A DNA stretch of 64,000 nucleotides from Polytrichum commune (GCA_950295325.1 OX485808.1:11162501-11226500), one strand, 5' to 3'; counted from the first letter of the stretch, positions 23,601 to 36,127 are shown. The notes: a model not told the origin generated them from the sequence alone. Numbers and translations: made by a program.

Positions 23601-24077
23601 GTTGCACGAGTCCAAATGCTTGGAAAGCCTTCCACATATTTTCATCCGGTCCTCTTCAACTGCATTGGTGGATGTTGGGTAGAATGTCGTATCATCCTTA
23701 ATCGCAAGAATTTTTTCCTTTTCATGGGGATTGTAATGGCAAGATATCTCACACAATGTGTGCAAACAAGATTCGAAATCCAAAAGCAATTCCCTGAACC
23801 ACTCTTTATTGTTCAATTGCATCACTGTAGCATCAACCCAATTTTCATTGCAACATTCTTCAATTAGTACCCGTCCTTTGTTCACAATTCTAAATAAATC
23901 TTTTTCAGCTTCATGAAATACTTGAGCTGGACCATTGCTGATGTTGTGCAATATTTCCACACCCTTTCGAAAGTTGGAAAGCAAATTCTCACATTGCTTT
24001 CTATTCAATACTTCTTCCCTCGATAATATATCGGGAAATTCCACAATACCCATTGCTAGCCGCAAAACATATGCCAT
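17195..24077 (-). CDS. Kinase-NB-ARC-LRR (PNL-type) immune receptor, three exons
   Basis: A predicted intracellular immune receptor of about 2195 residues. Exon 1 (24077-22467) has a helical N-terminal region, then a kinase domain at about residues 207-470. It keeps a candidate lysine in CATKVID (229), HRDLKPKN (319), DFG (349) and APE (376). The glycine loop is loose. Exon 2 (22340-21309) is the NB-ARC ATPase: P-loop GMGGIGKST (about 573), kinase-2 LLMVDNV, RNBS-B RLIISSRD, GLPL, and MHD (about 845). Exon 3 (21139-17195) opens with irregular LRRs, then about 48 LRRs of 24 residues. Both introns (126 and 169 bp) have GT-AG ends and are phase 0, so the three frames join cleanly. The kinase-NBS-LRR order is the PNL class described in mosses; TIR and coiled-coil receptors lack the kinase. 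The start is the first ATG of the open exon. The stop falls inside an LRR module, and more modules lie decayed beyond it. An active receptor is inferred from intact motifs only. Confidence 0.85.
18697..20424 (-). repeat. 864-bp higher-order tandem duplication within the LRR array
   Basis: The rare variant GAAGTTTCTTCAAACT (plus strand), encoding the FGWLTSLKKLRMQAC module, occurs at 18697, 19561 and 20425. The spacing is exactly 864 bp, or 12 LRRs. The variants between these points follow the same order in both 864-bp blocks (FGWLT, NFSLC, TNSC, NFSRG, ECDAL, KNFC, NFSKCGS, TNTC, ISSLDAL). The two blocks are therefore a tandem duplication by unequal crossing-over. Confidence 0.85.
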
Positions 24078-27000
24078 TTTGAGAGGTTTGATATAGTTGT
24101 AAATAATCTAAATTGTAATACTCAAGATATTCTTCGCTTGAAGATCGTCTATAATTGTTGATGAGCAAGCTCACTAAAATTTAAACCTATAAAACCCACA
24201 AGAAACATTGAATTCTAATGGAAAATATACAACATTGACACTAATTGATGAATGAAGACATGACAATTCATAACAAGGTGTAGATGCTAAGCTCTATTAG
24301 AATGTAAAATTTGATAAATAAGAACTGAAATTATTGAAGTAGTGAAATTATTAATTTACAGCCGTGACAAACTTTTGCTCACCCCATGACATCATTGTAG
24401 ATCATATGTGTTTATTTTTTCATGAAGCATTTGACATCAAACTTTTGTTCTTCATTAATGTGCATTACTTTTGCAATCAATTTTCCTTCATCGGCATCCA
24501 ATTGTATGACCCAAAAGCGCTCTAACGGTTTGATATAATGGTACGCTCTAGTTTCAAGAAAGTTTCTTGATGATACATGTATTTCAAACAACCCACGGGA
24601 CATCCAACAAACTATAATCTCAAGACTATCATGGTTGTGTGCATTAAGTTTTCCTCTCTCTTTTGCTTCCTAAAATCAACTTTCTTTCTCTCTTGATCTT
24701 TTCTTACTTGCTTACTTACTTGTATATTTTTACATAATACAATTTGGTATGAACGTTAATTATATGAAAACCGCACATTGTACAAAAACTATTATATTGT
24801 TCACTTCAACTAGATCAATATTATTATAGTACAATGGCACTTTTCAAATTTACCAAGTACCAACGTCGTTTTTCACAACACTTGTATTCTGCAAAATTAG
24901 TCACATGAAAAACAAACTAAAACATAAATAGTTTAACAGGATCTAAAATTTTTGGACTTTCGCAAAATACCTCCATTATGCTAATATCTATGCCTAAGGA
25001 AAACAAAACAAATGTAAGTTCACGATGGTTATTGCTAATTGCATAGATGAGTAAGGCTTACGTAGATCTTTAATTTACAAACATGTGCCTTAGCAAACAA
25101 GATATGAAAAGCTCAATACCATGCTTAAGGAATTTTGGATTGGAGATTTTGTTATCTAAATTTTCATGTGTTGTGATTATGGATGGATGGTACAATCCCA
25201 TTACATGTGGCCATACACTATGTGAGATGACGACTATTTTCCCATCCATACCATTGGAGATGGACAAAATTTCATAATGCTACAAACTAACCATTGAACT
25301 TTTCATTTCGTTGACATCGGATATTTTGTGCAACTTCATGTTAACCAAGTCCAAACATAGATAATGAATAGAGGTTGACATGGTTCATTCAAGTCCAACA
25401 CTCATTCAATCACTAACCTAAGCTAGGTCTTGACAATGGCAATTCTCAAAATGAAAAAAATATGTAGCATTCCCATTCCTTGTGTTTGATCAAATCAATT
25501 TGTGTCATCATCTCCATGACAAAGACAACGATAACAATCTAACCATATTTTGCAACATCCTATCACCAAGGAACGTGACAACTACCCGAGAAAATGTTCA
25601 ACTTCATAAAGGGAGAATGCATACCTAGACATGAAGACGACTTCGATATACAAGGATCGTTTTTTTAACGCGCAGCCGAATTCTCACAAGACATCTTGAA
25701 CTAAAAGGCAATTCAAAACGTCTTCCCTACTTCCAAGGCTCTTGCAAGTAGGAAAGATCTCTAGCAATGTCCATGCTCCACCTTGTCAATGTGCTTAAAT
25801 ATCATGAACTATGTTGGTTTTGTAGTAGAATCCCCAACATAATTATTGCTTTACGCTGATGCAATTGGATTACCAACGAGTAGGTTAACCTTCAGAATCC
25901 CAACCCTCACTACATCCACAATGAGTTCAAAATTAGGAGATATACACAGTACAAGAGAGACTAGAAGAGGTGACAAACACATATAATCCACAGGCCCAAT
26001 GAAAACACACCACATGTTCTAGTCACTTTATGATATAAGACTCTATCATACGCATGTGATCATTTGTAGATCATTTTTCATTTGTTAAGAATGACATCCA
26101 TATTCATCTGTAACAAATGATAAGGATTGTAATCACAGATAGACACCAAAATCATGTGCAATGATGAGATTCAACTATGTGCTCAAAATGTAGACATCAA
26201 CCTATATTCAATACGGAACATAATCAAGGGAGACAGAGCAATTCAAGTTTTATTTCATTAATTGATTCTAAATTGCAAGGACTATGGGTAAATAGGATAT
26301 CCTTATTTTGTGAATACACGGACGCCTGCAACTTTACGAGTAAACAATTCGTGTATTTTCTACTAAAGGCAATTGTACACAGTGTCACAAAACACTATGC
26401 ACTTCGGTTTTCGAAGTTGATTCTTCATAATGAAATGACACATCTAATTTGGAAAGAATGTTGTTGGGCCCACTCAACCCATCTGACCCCTGAATCTTTG
26501 GACCGCATTAATCCTAGTACCATTTCCCTTTTCATATCTCACTTTCACGAATGTCGGCTTAGATTTGCACAAACTAGGGCAACCTCCGAATACTTTGAGC
26601 TTCGGCTCAAACATTGTCAAATCAAAGCATCAATCTCCTGATAGTTGCAAGCTCCAGCTCTCAACTTAAGCTCGAGTGTAAATCATGTTGTAATTTGGAA
26701 ACTTATTTATGTTGAGTTTAGTGAAGTGGGTGAGACCTTTTGTTTCCAAGCTAAAGCACGGGATTCAATCCACATTGATGTAAGCAACTTTTGGAAGGCC
26801 AACATTAGAAATTTGTATTGGTGGTTGTTATTGGTGTTATCAACTAAACAAGATTGAGTAACTCTTGTAATTTTGTGATCGAGGTTGCCCTAAAACGCTT
26901 AGCATTAGTGGAGCCTTAGGAATCAAGTGGTGAAGCCAAGACAAAAACTTGAGAGCAACCTCTACAAGAGAGACAAATTATAGGACAGCATCCTAAACGC

Positions 27001-27109
27001 AACAACGTCAATATTAAAGTAGCAGATAGAGTCTGCTAGCATGAATTCACATATTGCAGGTAGTCAATCCATACAAAAATTGCATATTTATCCTGAATTT
27101 TGACCAAGG
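24078..27109. other. Upstream region of the PNL gene and intergenic DNA
   Basis: No gene is supported. A 63-codon minus-strand frame (24603-24412) and a 154-codon plus-strand frame (26177-26641) were read and match nothing I recognise. Their composition does not differ from the surroundings. No convincing TATA element can be fixed for the minus-strand PNL gene, whose transcription would start in this stretch. Confidence 0.4.
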
Positions 27110-28017
27110 CTTATATACAAAATATCTTAATGACCATCAACAACTTTGGTAATTGATGCTTCCCACTATGTGGTCCCATCTGCACAGGATTTTGCTTGTT
27201 ATTGAAGAAGCTGACTTATCTAAAGTACACAAGCTTATCATAACAGAAGGCCACAAAAATATCATGTCACTGAATCCAAGTGCAACGAGCAAGTATTCCT
27301 ATACTTGCATATATTACCCATTGATACAGCAAGGTGAAAGAGTATACAACACTCTTGGTCTAACAGTTCCATTTCAAATATAGCAGAGTGGAACTGAAGT
27401 TGTGAGTGCTTACTGTTGGCGTTCCGACCCATAATCCATTATGAGATTAAAGATTTGGTCAGCTGGAGCCTTCACCACCCTAATTGCTTTCATCACTGGC
27501 AGCTGAAACAATTTACAACAAAAAGAGTAGTCAACAGATGCTGATGCCTTCCACAAAAACATTTGGTTTGTATCAGCAGTCATCTTCAGTTGAAGACGTG
27601 CTGAGTTGATCAGGGAACTGCAGAAAGTACAGAGGACATACACTATTGCAAACACCAAGCTTACCTTATACTTGAAAGGGAAATCTGCAGTCTCCTCAAA
27701 ATATCTCAACCCTGCATATCAGTTATATGATATTGGTGAGCCTCTGTTATTTTACCAACTGTCAGGCAATTCAACCTATCACCTCATCAGCACGGACTCA
27801 AGGACAGTTTGACAACATTTCAATGGCATAGCACCGTAAAGTAAAACAAACTCAGTTTGAAATCATGGAACACTTTCAAGATTGTTGACACTGGAAGAGA
27901 CCTAAGGGGTACCATTTTCACAGCATGCTAACTTCCACTTTGATGCAGTGCCATAATTTGGTGATTGAGTTTCTGCAAATCCACCAAAACTGAAGCTCTT
28001 GCAGAGGGTTGGTGATT
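27110..28017 (-). pseudogene. START-domain (EDR2-like) gene fragment
   Basis: Four consecutive exon-like pieces on the minus strand match the PH-to-START junction of plant EDR2-type proteins. Exon a (28017-27913) ends ASKWKLACCENG. Exon b (27711-27665) reads LRYFEETADFPFKYK. Exon c (27502-27414) reads LPVMKAIRVVKAPADQIF and then LIMDYGSERQ. Exon d starts at 27179 with WDHIVGS. Splice sites and phases agree across the three introns (phase 1, 0, 2). In exon d a one-base shift is needed to reach KVVDGH and DILYISL, with an in-frame TAA between them. The PH domain, the rest of START and the C-terminal DUF1336 domain are not found. It keeps introns, so it is a genomic fragment rather than a retrocopy. 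Family assignment rests on a short region. Confidence 0.6.
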
Positions 28018-29772
28018 CTACAGATACCAACAACAAATTCAGCGACATTTAGTTATGGCAGAGAACCAAGAGAAGGATTTGGTTGTTATTTTACACTCAA
28101 AAACCAAGGTAGTTAGCATATAGTAGTGCAAGCCAATCATTTACGTATGTAAATATAGAGCAATCTTGAGAGGATCTTGTATTCAAAAACCTGAGAAACG
28201 TAAGACTAAAAATACGGATGGCTTGATCAAGCTCCGTTCGTCTAATCACATATAATGTCCTGTAAGTGTGGAGCATGTCTAGAAATTTACATGAAGATTG
28301 TACAGCCATATCAAGAATTGAATTTAATGTAGCAGCTGACAAAAGTTCTTGCTTCAATCCAGCACCCACAAGGTTCGCAAGAATGGCAAGGTGAACTACA
28401 CGATCAGGCTGAATTTTTAACGATGTTTGCAAGACCTCAGAACCATGTCGCAGCCTTACAAGGGTGTCAGAGGATGACCACACTTGCACTTGCAACTCAA
28501 GAGGAAAAAAGCATGACTCACAAAGTCTACAACAAGAAAGGGTTTTATCATTATTAACACAAACATAGAAACTTAAAAAGCAGTGCTAAATTGAAGACAA
28601 CTTTGTGGCGATGTACAAGTTTAAACTAACGGAGTTCACAGATCTCCTCCGATCTCATGGTTACAGATATCAATAACCCAAGTAAAGCTTCGTGGCCGAA
28701 TAGGGAGAGAGACAAATCTTGCGAAAGAGCACATTTTGAGCTGGCATAGAGTTCCTTTGGTGCCAGATGCGCCCAAATGTAGCACATAAGTTATGTCGGA
28801 AGTCTCAAGAGCAACAGGCCAAAACTTAAGAAACTCTCTACCAAAACAACAACCTCACACGTCAATTCATGTACACTACAAAGACACAGAATCAGATCTG
28901 AAAAAACTAACAGACTAGATCAGGAAGGCCACATATATTGTTGGAGCACACACATCAAAGCGCCACGCAGCCCTGATCTAACACACTCCATCCGACCAAC
29001 ACATACTTGGATGAGGACGCTGACTCCGACTGAAATTTTCAACTTCAACTGAAAACCTAAGAGACTCCATACCCACAGCCAAGTGAAAACGTTAGATCTC
29101 CATACCTCCTTCAAGTGTTGCTTTTTGAAGCACACAGAAACATTTGGTGTCGCCTCCAACCAAAACCCTACATCGACCCAGAAAACATCATGGTGAACCA
29201 AACGACCAACGCACAGAGAAAGCGGCAGAAACCATGTTGTGTGAGAGAAGATGCGGAGTACTGCAGCCCACACGCATCAAGCGGCTTCGCAAATAAATGC
29301 AAGGATTGTGTTTTTTTATTCTTATAATGGTATCATTGGGAATCGTTTTGAAGTACGCGACCACCCACTTTGAGACCCAAAAGTAGATCACTGAGTGCTT
29401 GGAGTTGGACGCTTCTACCTTAGACATGTGGGAAGCATTGAATGCGGCTTGAGGTTGGACTTGGACAATGTAGCCTTGGTCAAATCTATATGGGGGTCCC
29501 ATCTAGTCTTGCTTTTTGGACATTATGTTTAGATAGATGTGCCAAAAGCACATAGTACGTCATTTTTAATAACAGAGAAGTACTCAATTTAAGCCTATTT
29601 TAGTTTTTGTTTCTAGGTCTAGATTCAAGTAGTGCGCAGTTTGGGATTCAATGCATCTATGTATTTGAACTCGTCCAAGATGACTTGAAGGGCTGTAGTA
29701 AAAATAATTCCCCTATAAGTTGAGGGCTAGAATCTTGGATGCTATTTCTAAAGTGAAATTTTATGAAAAAAA
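28018..29772. other. Spacer with unassigned open frames
   Basis: A 132-codon minus-strand frame (28495-28097) containing VHLAILANLVGAGLKQELL lies just upstream of the START fragment. It could be another exon of that locus, but I do not recognise it. Frames at 29502-28920 are overlapping and not convincing. Nothing else is supported. Confidence 0.3.
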
Positions 29773-29994
29773 TACACTAAGTAGTGTATTGAGTGTCACT
29801 TACTATTTGGAATTACACAATGCTACAACTAGGTATTGTATATCTCTCTTTTTTGTCAACAAAGGTCAAAGTGGTTATTTGGACATTGTAAAACTTAAAC
29901 TTCTTTACTTGATAAATAAATTTACATTAATAGGGGAATATATAGCATGTGTGACTCCAAATAGTATGTGACACTCAATACAATAGTTAATGTA
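29773..29994. mobile_element. 222-bp MITE, long-TIR family, copy 1
   Basis: The two ends are inverted copies over about 45 bp. The shared words are TACACTAA/TACATTAA, GTATTGAGTGTCAC and TACTATTTGGA. The interior carries AAAGGTCAAAGTGGTTATTT, which recurs in altered form at 46748-46979 and near 50600. The sequence is non-coding. Confidence 0.65.
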
Positions 29995-32030
29995 GTTTCT
30001 AGGTTGTAGAATAGGTCATTTCATTTTCACCTTCCCCGTGAATGAGTTTACATAGACATTACAAATCCCTAGCCTCGTGTAGGATTTCACTTCCCAACAC
30101 CCATCATTGGTGGTGCAATACATATCTACCCCTATAGGTATATACTATATCTAGAGAAACCTTTAGGGGTAAACCTTTGATATTTAGATTTATTAATAAA
30201 CCTGTGATTTTTGCTAAATTTAACTATGATTCATATTGAGTAATTCAACACTTTAACTCTGATTAAGGTGTTAATTAGGTGTTAAACCCCTGGGGGTTTA
30301 TCCAAGCATTTATGTTTTCATTGTCCTTGATGGTAGGTGTTGTGAATATGTACTCCCTCGTACATGTTGAGGATACATATAACAATCAAAGTTACCATAT
30401 GAGGTGTTATTCAAACCCAACATTGAACCTCAAAACAACCCTATGCACCTCAGTCAAACATTTTGGGGCTATGAATTATATGACTTGCAATACATAGTGT
30501 TGGTTCTTGGGTGTGCATGCTTTGATTAAACCTTTGTCTGCAATTCGTGGATTTCATTTGATAAATTAATTTTCAATCCATGAAACAAAAAATTCCATTA
30601 TAGGATAATCCTACCAATTAGAGCTTATTAAAGGTCTTGAATCTTGATACAAATAGCCTCACAATGTGGGAGTAAATAAATAAAAAATAAAAAATAGATG
30701 TTATTTTATGAATTGACGTGAATGGGAGCGTGTTTGTCAGACCTAGTCATGTTCTTCCTAGCTTTAGGATAGGGTCTCACACTATGGGAATTGTGCGATC
30801 TTATCACCAATAATTTTCAAGAATAATGATATAAAATTTATGAATGTGGATTCACCATCTACCATATTCGTAGATTGTAAAGCTATCTAGTGAGATATAG
30901 CCACAATGTATGCTTGATGTAGTGTGGCCCAGATTATTCATTATCAACCCATGCAATGATAGTGCAATATGTTCACTCTTGTTGATGCAACATGACAATT
31001 CATGAAGGCTATTCTAAATTATAGTGAACTTCCCAAGAAGTCAACAATGTCCAAAAATCTCAAATCTTTTGGTTGATTGACCTACTCATAATGTCTTGTA
31101 TTTTTGTAAATTATGTAAACATGAAGAAGAAAAGAGTTGATGTGCCCAAGAGAAATTTTTGAAGGCCATGTACTAGTACCACCATTTTCCCTTGAAGCAA
31201 ATTTGACATTTTGTAAGACTATCAAAAGGCTATTTTGATGTTTAAATGTCCTTAAAATTGTGTGAATCACCCTATTTACTACGTGCAATACATGAATCCT
31301 TGGGATCAATGACAAATTTGGCTGAAGATATAGAGTTTACTAAAAGAATGAAAGTAATCATCCATATATCTTGTCACTACATAGCCTCCCAAAAAATTAC
31401 ACTGGGTGGAAATGAAAAATACTAATCATCAATTACTTTCCAAAATTGTCATGAGAACTTGGTTAAATTCATCATTCATCCATAGTCACAAAGTCTTGCA
31501 AAAATATGTGTCGTAATAATGGCCAGTATTATCACTTGCATTGTTATATTATAGTCTTCCACATGCCAACACTTGGAAGGTTGCTTACGTTACTACATAT
31601 TCCTAACTTTGTGATTATCCAACCAGTACCCTCACATTGTTTTATTCATTGCAAGGAAAAGTAAATTAGCTAATGATTTTGAAGCAAAATTTTAAATGTT
31701 TTGGGAAGAATGAGTTCAGTGTTGACATACCATACATATTTTACTACCATACTAAATCACATACATAGTACAATGGTAAACCACATGATTCACGTAGTGT
31801 CATGTAGTTGCCATAACTCTCATAACAAGAATGAGGAAGTTGTCTGCTTGTAAGGCTACTAATATAGGCATGCATTGTCCCAATTCTTTACACTTGACAC
31901 ATCTTCTTAATTGGTCGCCCCACCTTTCCATAAATTCATAGAATGGTGTGATGATAAACTACCATCACCACCAATTATCCGTTTGTATATTAGAATTGCA
32001 ATCTATTGAGAACCAACAGTTAGTTACATA
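29995..32030. other. Intergenic AT-rich stretch
   Basis: No gene, transposon domain or clear repeat boundary is visible on either strand. Confidence 0.4.
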
Positions 32031-32240
32031 TGAATTGGTTGAGTTTGAGAAATAATCGGTTGAAGTTGGAGACTTCAGGAAAATCACCGATCATTTTAGA
32101 GGAATCTATGGAATGTACCTCAAATGAATGAAAGCAAAACCGGAATATGTCAACATGGAACCGGTTGGATTTAGCATCATTAGGATCTTGACCGGCTAAT
32201 CCCAAAATCTTCCCAAGCACTGCTTGGGATTCTCCTCCTA
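32031..32240 (+). repeat. Dispersed repeat, copy 1 (sister at 47025-47235)
   Basis: The shared landmarks are GAGTTT, AAGAAATAA, GATCATTTTA, ACATGGAACC and CTTCCC in the same order and spacing in both copies. They lie in direct orientation about 15 kb apart. The repeat is non-coding and its type is unknown. Confidence 0.55.
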
Positions 32241-32309
32241 TCGAGAACCTTAAATAAAGGAATTGAACAAGCACAAATTACATTAAACTGGTGAAGGGTC
32301 ATATCACAA

Positions 32310-32880
32310 AAATGGCTTAGGTGCACTTTATATTAGGGCCCATTTGGAGTAGGGCCCATTTGGAATTGAGCACACTTGGACTTGAAGTGGGCCTTAACAT
32401 TAGCCCTACATTACAAAGTGGGCCGTAGAGTGGACCTTGCATCATAAAGTCCATAGGCCCACTTGTGGAGCCCAAATTGGAAATTCTACTTTAAAGTGGG
32501 CCTTCCAAATGGGCCTAGGGACTTTATATTGTAAGGCCCAATCCACGGCCCACTTGGGCTTAAATGAATTATGCCCTTGCTTGAACTAAAGTCATGAAGA
32601 CATAAAGTCATAAAGTCATAAATGACTATATGACGAAAGTTGGGTGAAGTGGGCCGAAGGTGCAAAGTGGGTCTCCATAAACCCTCGACCCAAATTTTGG
32701 CATCGGCCTATTTCTTTCCCTCCAAAATGCCGCCATGTCACCCGCCACATAAGCTTTAGGAGAAGTGGGCCGACTCTCAATATTAGGCCCATATTAGGTC
32801 CCATTTGGGCAATCTAAGCACTCTCATTGGTTGATGCTTAGGGTTTGGAAATGGGCCCTAGATATGGGCCCAAATATAAA
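32310..32880. repeat. GGGCC-rich low-complexity block
   Basis: Within about 570 bp the words TGGGCC, GGGCCC and AAGTGGGCC recur many times on both strands. This includes a perfect local duplication of TAGGGCCCATTTGGA near 32333 and 32352. There is no gene. TGGGCC is also the core of a plant promoter element, but such density outside a promoter is more likely a decayed repeat. Confidence 0.45.
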
Positions 32881-33146
32881 GTGCCCCTTAGGTTAGATCT
32901 TCGGTTCACATTTAGATATTGTAATTTGCTTTATGTTGAACATACTTTAAAGGTTCGTGTGCATTGCACCCTTCAGTGCATTGAACTTTCTTTACATAGC
33001 CTTAAAATCTAATTCCACTTTTGTACAACAATTTGAGTATATATGTAAATTTTAAAACTCAACTTCAAATATGAAGGAGGGATATAAGCCGACAGATGTT
33101 GCATCAGCTCTAACTTAAATTTCTGTTGTAGACCCAGGGAACTTAC

Positions 33147-35339
33147 CCTTGCTTCAGCATCGTTGTTGAAGGTGTCAATCACCTTCTCACGAGTTTTCAT
33201 GGGTGTTCGTCCATCTAATGCCACCGTCTTTATTCCTGCCCATCATCCAACTCTTTTTCGTAAAGTGTGTACAAACGAGTTGACTACATATACCATCATA
33301 CCTCTCTATCTCCACTGAATTGCAAAGGAATACATATCGTGGTGCTACTCTGCTGATTCAGTCAAAGAAAGTCAAAACAAACACCTTATCACAATGAGGA
33401 GAGTGCAAGGTCACCCTTTTGCTATACCACATTAAGACCTACACTCATCAGTCTTTAGATTTACTAAAAGAACTTGCATACTTTCTGCAAGAATAAATGT
33501 CTGCAAGTATCTGATTCAGATCTTTACCTTATGTAATCCAAACCCAATGAGATCGAGCATTGATGTGAATTAACTGAATACAATACCCTTAGCACCTGAA
33601 TCGTTCTGCAGCATCATCATTATCTCCTCTTTCTGCAAACACCATTTGCATACATCAGAATTAATACACGAGTGTTATCTCTTTTAGCAATCTATTCTAT
33701 AAATAGCTGAATAATGTACAACAATAAGGTCTCCCCAAAACAAAGGGGACCAATGTGTGGTAAACCATAATACATATTTCCAGTCAAGGAATTACGTTTC
33801 AGCAGTTATCCTACTGTTGATGGAATCATTGGCACTCAAAAACTTAAAACTGGGTTCAAAAACATAAGAGTGGATGTGGGATGAACATACCAAGGCATCT
33901 ATTTTTGTGCTGCTTTGGAACTTGTCTAATTTGATGCGACTCGGAATGCTGTATTTTGTATACTCCATATCACATGTATCTTCTGTCTTTATACATTCTC
34001 CTATATCCACCGTTAAAGGCTTTTGGCATGTTGGGCAATCCACAACATCCTCTCTGCTGTTCACTGGCCCAATGTACTTAGATATACATTCTGCACAAAA
34101 TGGATGGTGGCACTCTGATATCTGTGTCAGAACAGAAAGTCATAGAATCACTGCAGAGTTAGAAAACTGGAACACTGGTAAATTCCTTGACATGTATAGA
34201 CAGTTCATTTGTATTTATCAAGTTAAAGAAAGTTTTTACACTTGAATTTCCTTCAATAGATTGGTTGGATAAACTCGAACTTGACAAGACGTACTATTTC
34301 GTCTTCAACTGGCTCATTGCAGATGCCACAATGCCAGGCTAGGCGGCGCTTTTGTGCTGTTGGTGAAAACTAAATCAAATATGGATGATTTACAGCCTGA
34401 TGAACAGATCATGTCAGATAAACCTGTCAAAGAAAGAACAATTGTTGATCAAAATGTGCTTCTAGGTTGAAGTGCTATTGTAGTCAGTTGTGAGAAAAAG
34501 TGATATAAGAGTGCATGAAGATCATGAAGATTTTGAAATTTGATACTTCCACTTGCTCTCATTAGCTTTCAATAAGGCCTATCTGAATTCTGGTGCTGAA
34601 AGGCTTGGCAGAAGAGTGATTACCTGGTGAAGTCGAATGAGAAGTTCAAATATGTGTGCATAGCTGTTGCTGATGGTTCCAGCTTGATCGTAACTGCATG
34701 GACATAGTTAACAGAGTTCAATACACCATCTTTTTGGTTCAAATAATGCAGCCAATCTTGTTCAAAAAATTATTGAAATATTTTTTTTAGAGGGGAATAA
34801 TGGAGATACTTGTGTCCTTAGACCCATTTGACCGATTAACACTTACATTTACTCATCTTCTATAGAAACAAAACCACGTTTCACAATGCATGAAAAGGAA
34901 GAGGCCAGTAAAATGAATTACCTCTCTGAAGCATGTAAAAAAATTATGTACAGTCTATAGAGATAAAGTATATTTCAATCATAAGTCAGAGAATTTTTGT
35001 TTTGATGCACATCAAATTGAGTAGCTTCAACTTCACCTCAAGTAAAATGCAGCTTACATTGTACAGTATGATTTCTCAATGGAAACAGACATTCAGAAAT
35101 GCAAGCGAAAGCAATTTGATTCTCAGTCTTCAGTACAAAGGCTGGACTCATCCATGGAGGCTTGATTCAGCAGGATTTCTTGAAGGCAATGATCTAACTA
35201 TAGGAGACAAGCTTACCGTTCTAGGTGGAAGGGCTAGGTCGGCAGCACATTGATCCTTTATCCGTCGGAGCAGAACACAGTCCAACACTTTGTGATTCAG
35301 CAGTTGCATTGCTCTGTAGCCAACTGAAGTGCCCCCCGA
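33147..35339 (-). pseudogene. RAD16: RAD16-like repair helicase, C-terminal half
   Basis: Six exon-like blocks on the minus strand match plant RAD16, the SNF2/RING helicase of nucleotide-excision repair, in protein order. The blocks are: 35339-35217 (RAMQLLNHKVLDCVLLRR, ADLALPPRT); 34693-34624 (AGTISNSYAHIFELLIRL); 34396-34295 (VNHPYLI, CGICNEPVEDEI); 34121-33891 (ECHHPFCAEC, CPTCQKPLTVD, IKLDKFQSSTKI); 33632-33528 (GIVFS-stop-FTSMLDLI); and 33235-33147 (VALDGRTPMKTREKVI). The RING cysteines and histidine are present. The gene is broken: TAG interrupts the 34396-34295 block, TAA replaces the glutamine of the FSQFT motif, and the last block lacks a proper acceptor. The exon between ALPPRT and AGTIS is not recognisable. 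Helicase motifs V-VI are absent. The N-terminal half lies inverted at 37239-38010. Confidence 0.75.
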
Positions 35340-35642
35340 CTTTTTTATTGGAGTTTAGATGAACTGTGTTCAGCTCAAACCACACATTGAAGAGTTAGGA
35401 ACTCAAGAAATTACTAGTCACCAACCATGAAGTATTTCCTCACCAGTGCTCACTTCAATCGAGCCAAGAATTTTTGATGCACTTAAAAAATATGAGTTAT
35501 GATTTAACCATCTTCTAACTTCTAAATTACTAAGTAAGGGGAATTTAGCAAATCAGTGTCAAATTTAAAATCTCAACCCTACATTCGTCAACCAGGGCTA
35601 ATATTAGTTTTGCAATCGGATCATGGAGCTCTTCAAATCCTT

Positions 35643-36003
35643 CTCGATGCTGTAGGTTAGGCCATAACCTACAGAGTTCTCTCATACAAGAGAAGAAATC
35701 TTGCAGGTCGTTCGGTGGATACTAGGCACTTCGTGATGAAAACTCCATAGCCATCAATTAGGGGAGGCGGTGGATAAAAGTGAGCAACATACATACCTCA
35801 AGCCTTACTGCATGTTCAGCAGCACTGCCGCCCACACCGTCGCATCTCGCGTTCACCAAGGATGTGCAGGACACAAGCCACACATAAAGGCGCGCCTCTT
35901 CCGAAACAGGGCACTCTCAGATGCAATGTTGCAAATCTGAGATATTAGAGACTAGTCGCACACTCTTCCTTGTACCTATTGCCCAGAAAACCTTGACGTG
36001 TCA
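35643..36003 (+). repeat. Direct repeat A, copy 1 (sister at 36817-37238)
   Basis: Copy 1 runs from CTCGATGCTGTAGGTTAG to CCTTGACGTGTCA. It is nearly identical to 36817-37238 apart from two insertions in the second copy. It contains a perfect 10-bp-stem hairpin, CTGTAGGTTA with its complement, at 35650-35674. It is GC-richer than its surroundings. Confidence 0.8.
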
Positions 36004-36127
36004 GCACTGTCTCTTCCGAACTCTGCCGGTGAGTGTGTGAGCAGGTATTGGAGCTAAGGTCCCCACAAGGTGATGGAAAGAACTGCATACAGCAGCTCAC
36101 TACTAAATTGGAGGAGACGAGTTCAAA

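Noticed and set aside
26177..26641. 154-codon plus-strand frame
   Set aside because: No family resemblance, no splice context and AT-rich composition like its surroundings. It cannot be supported without transcript data.
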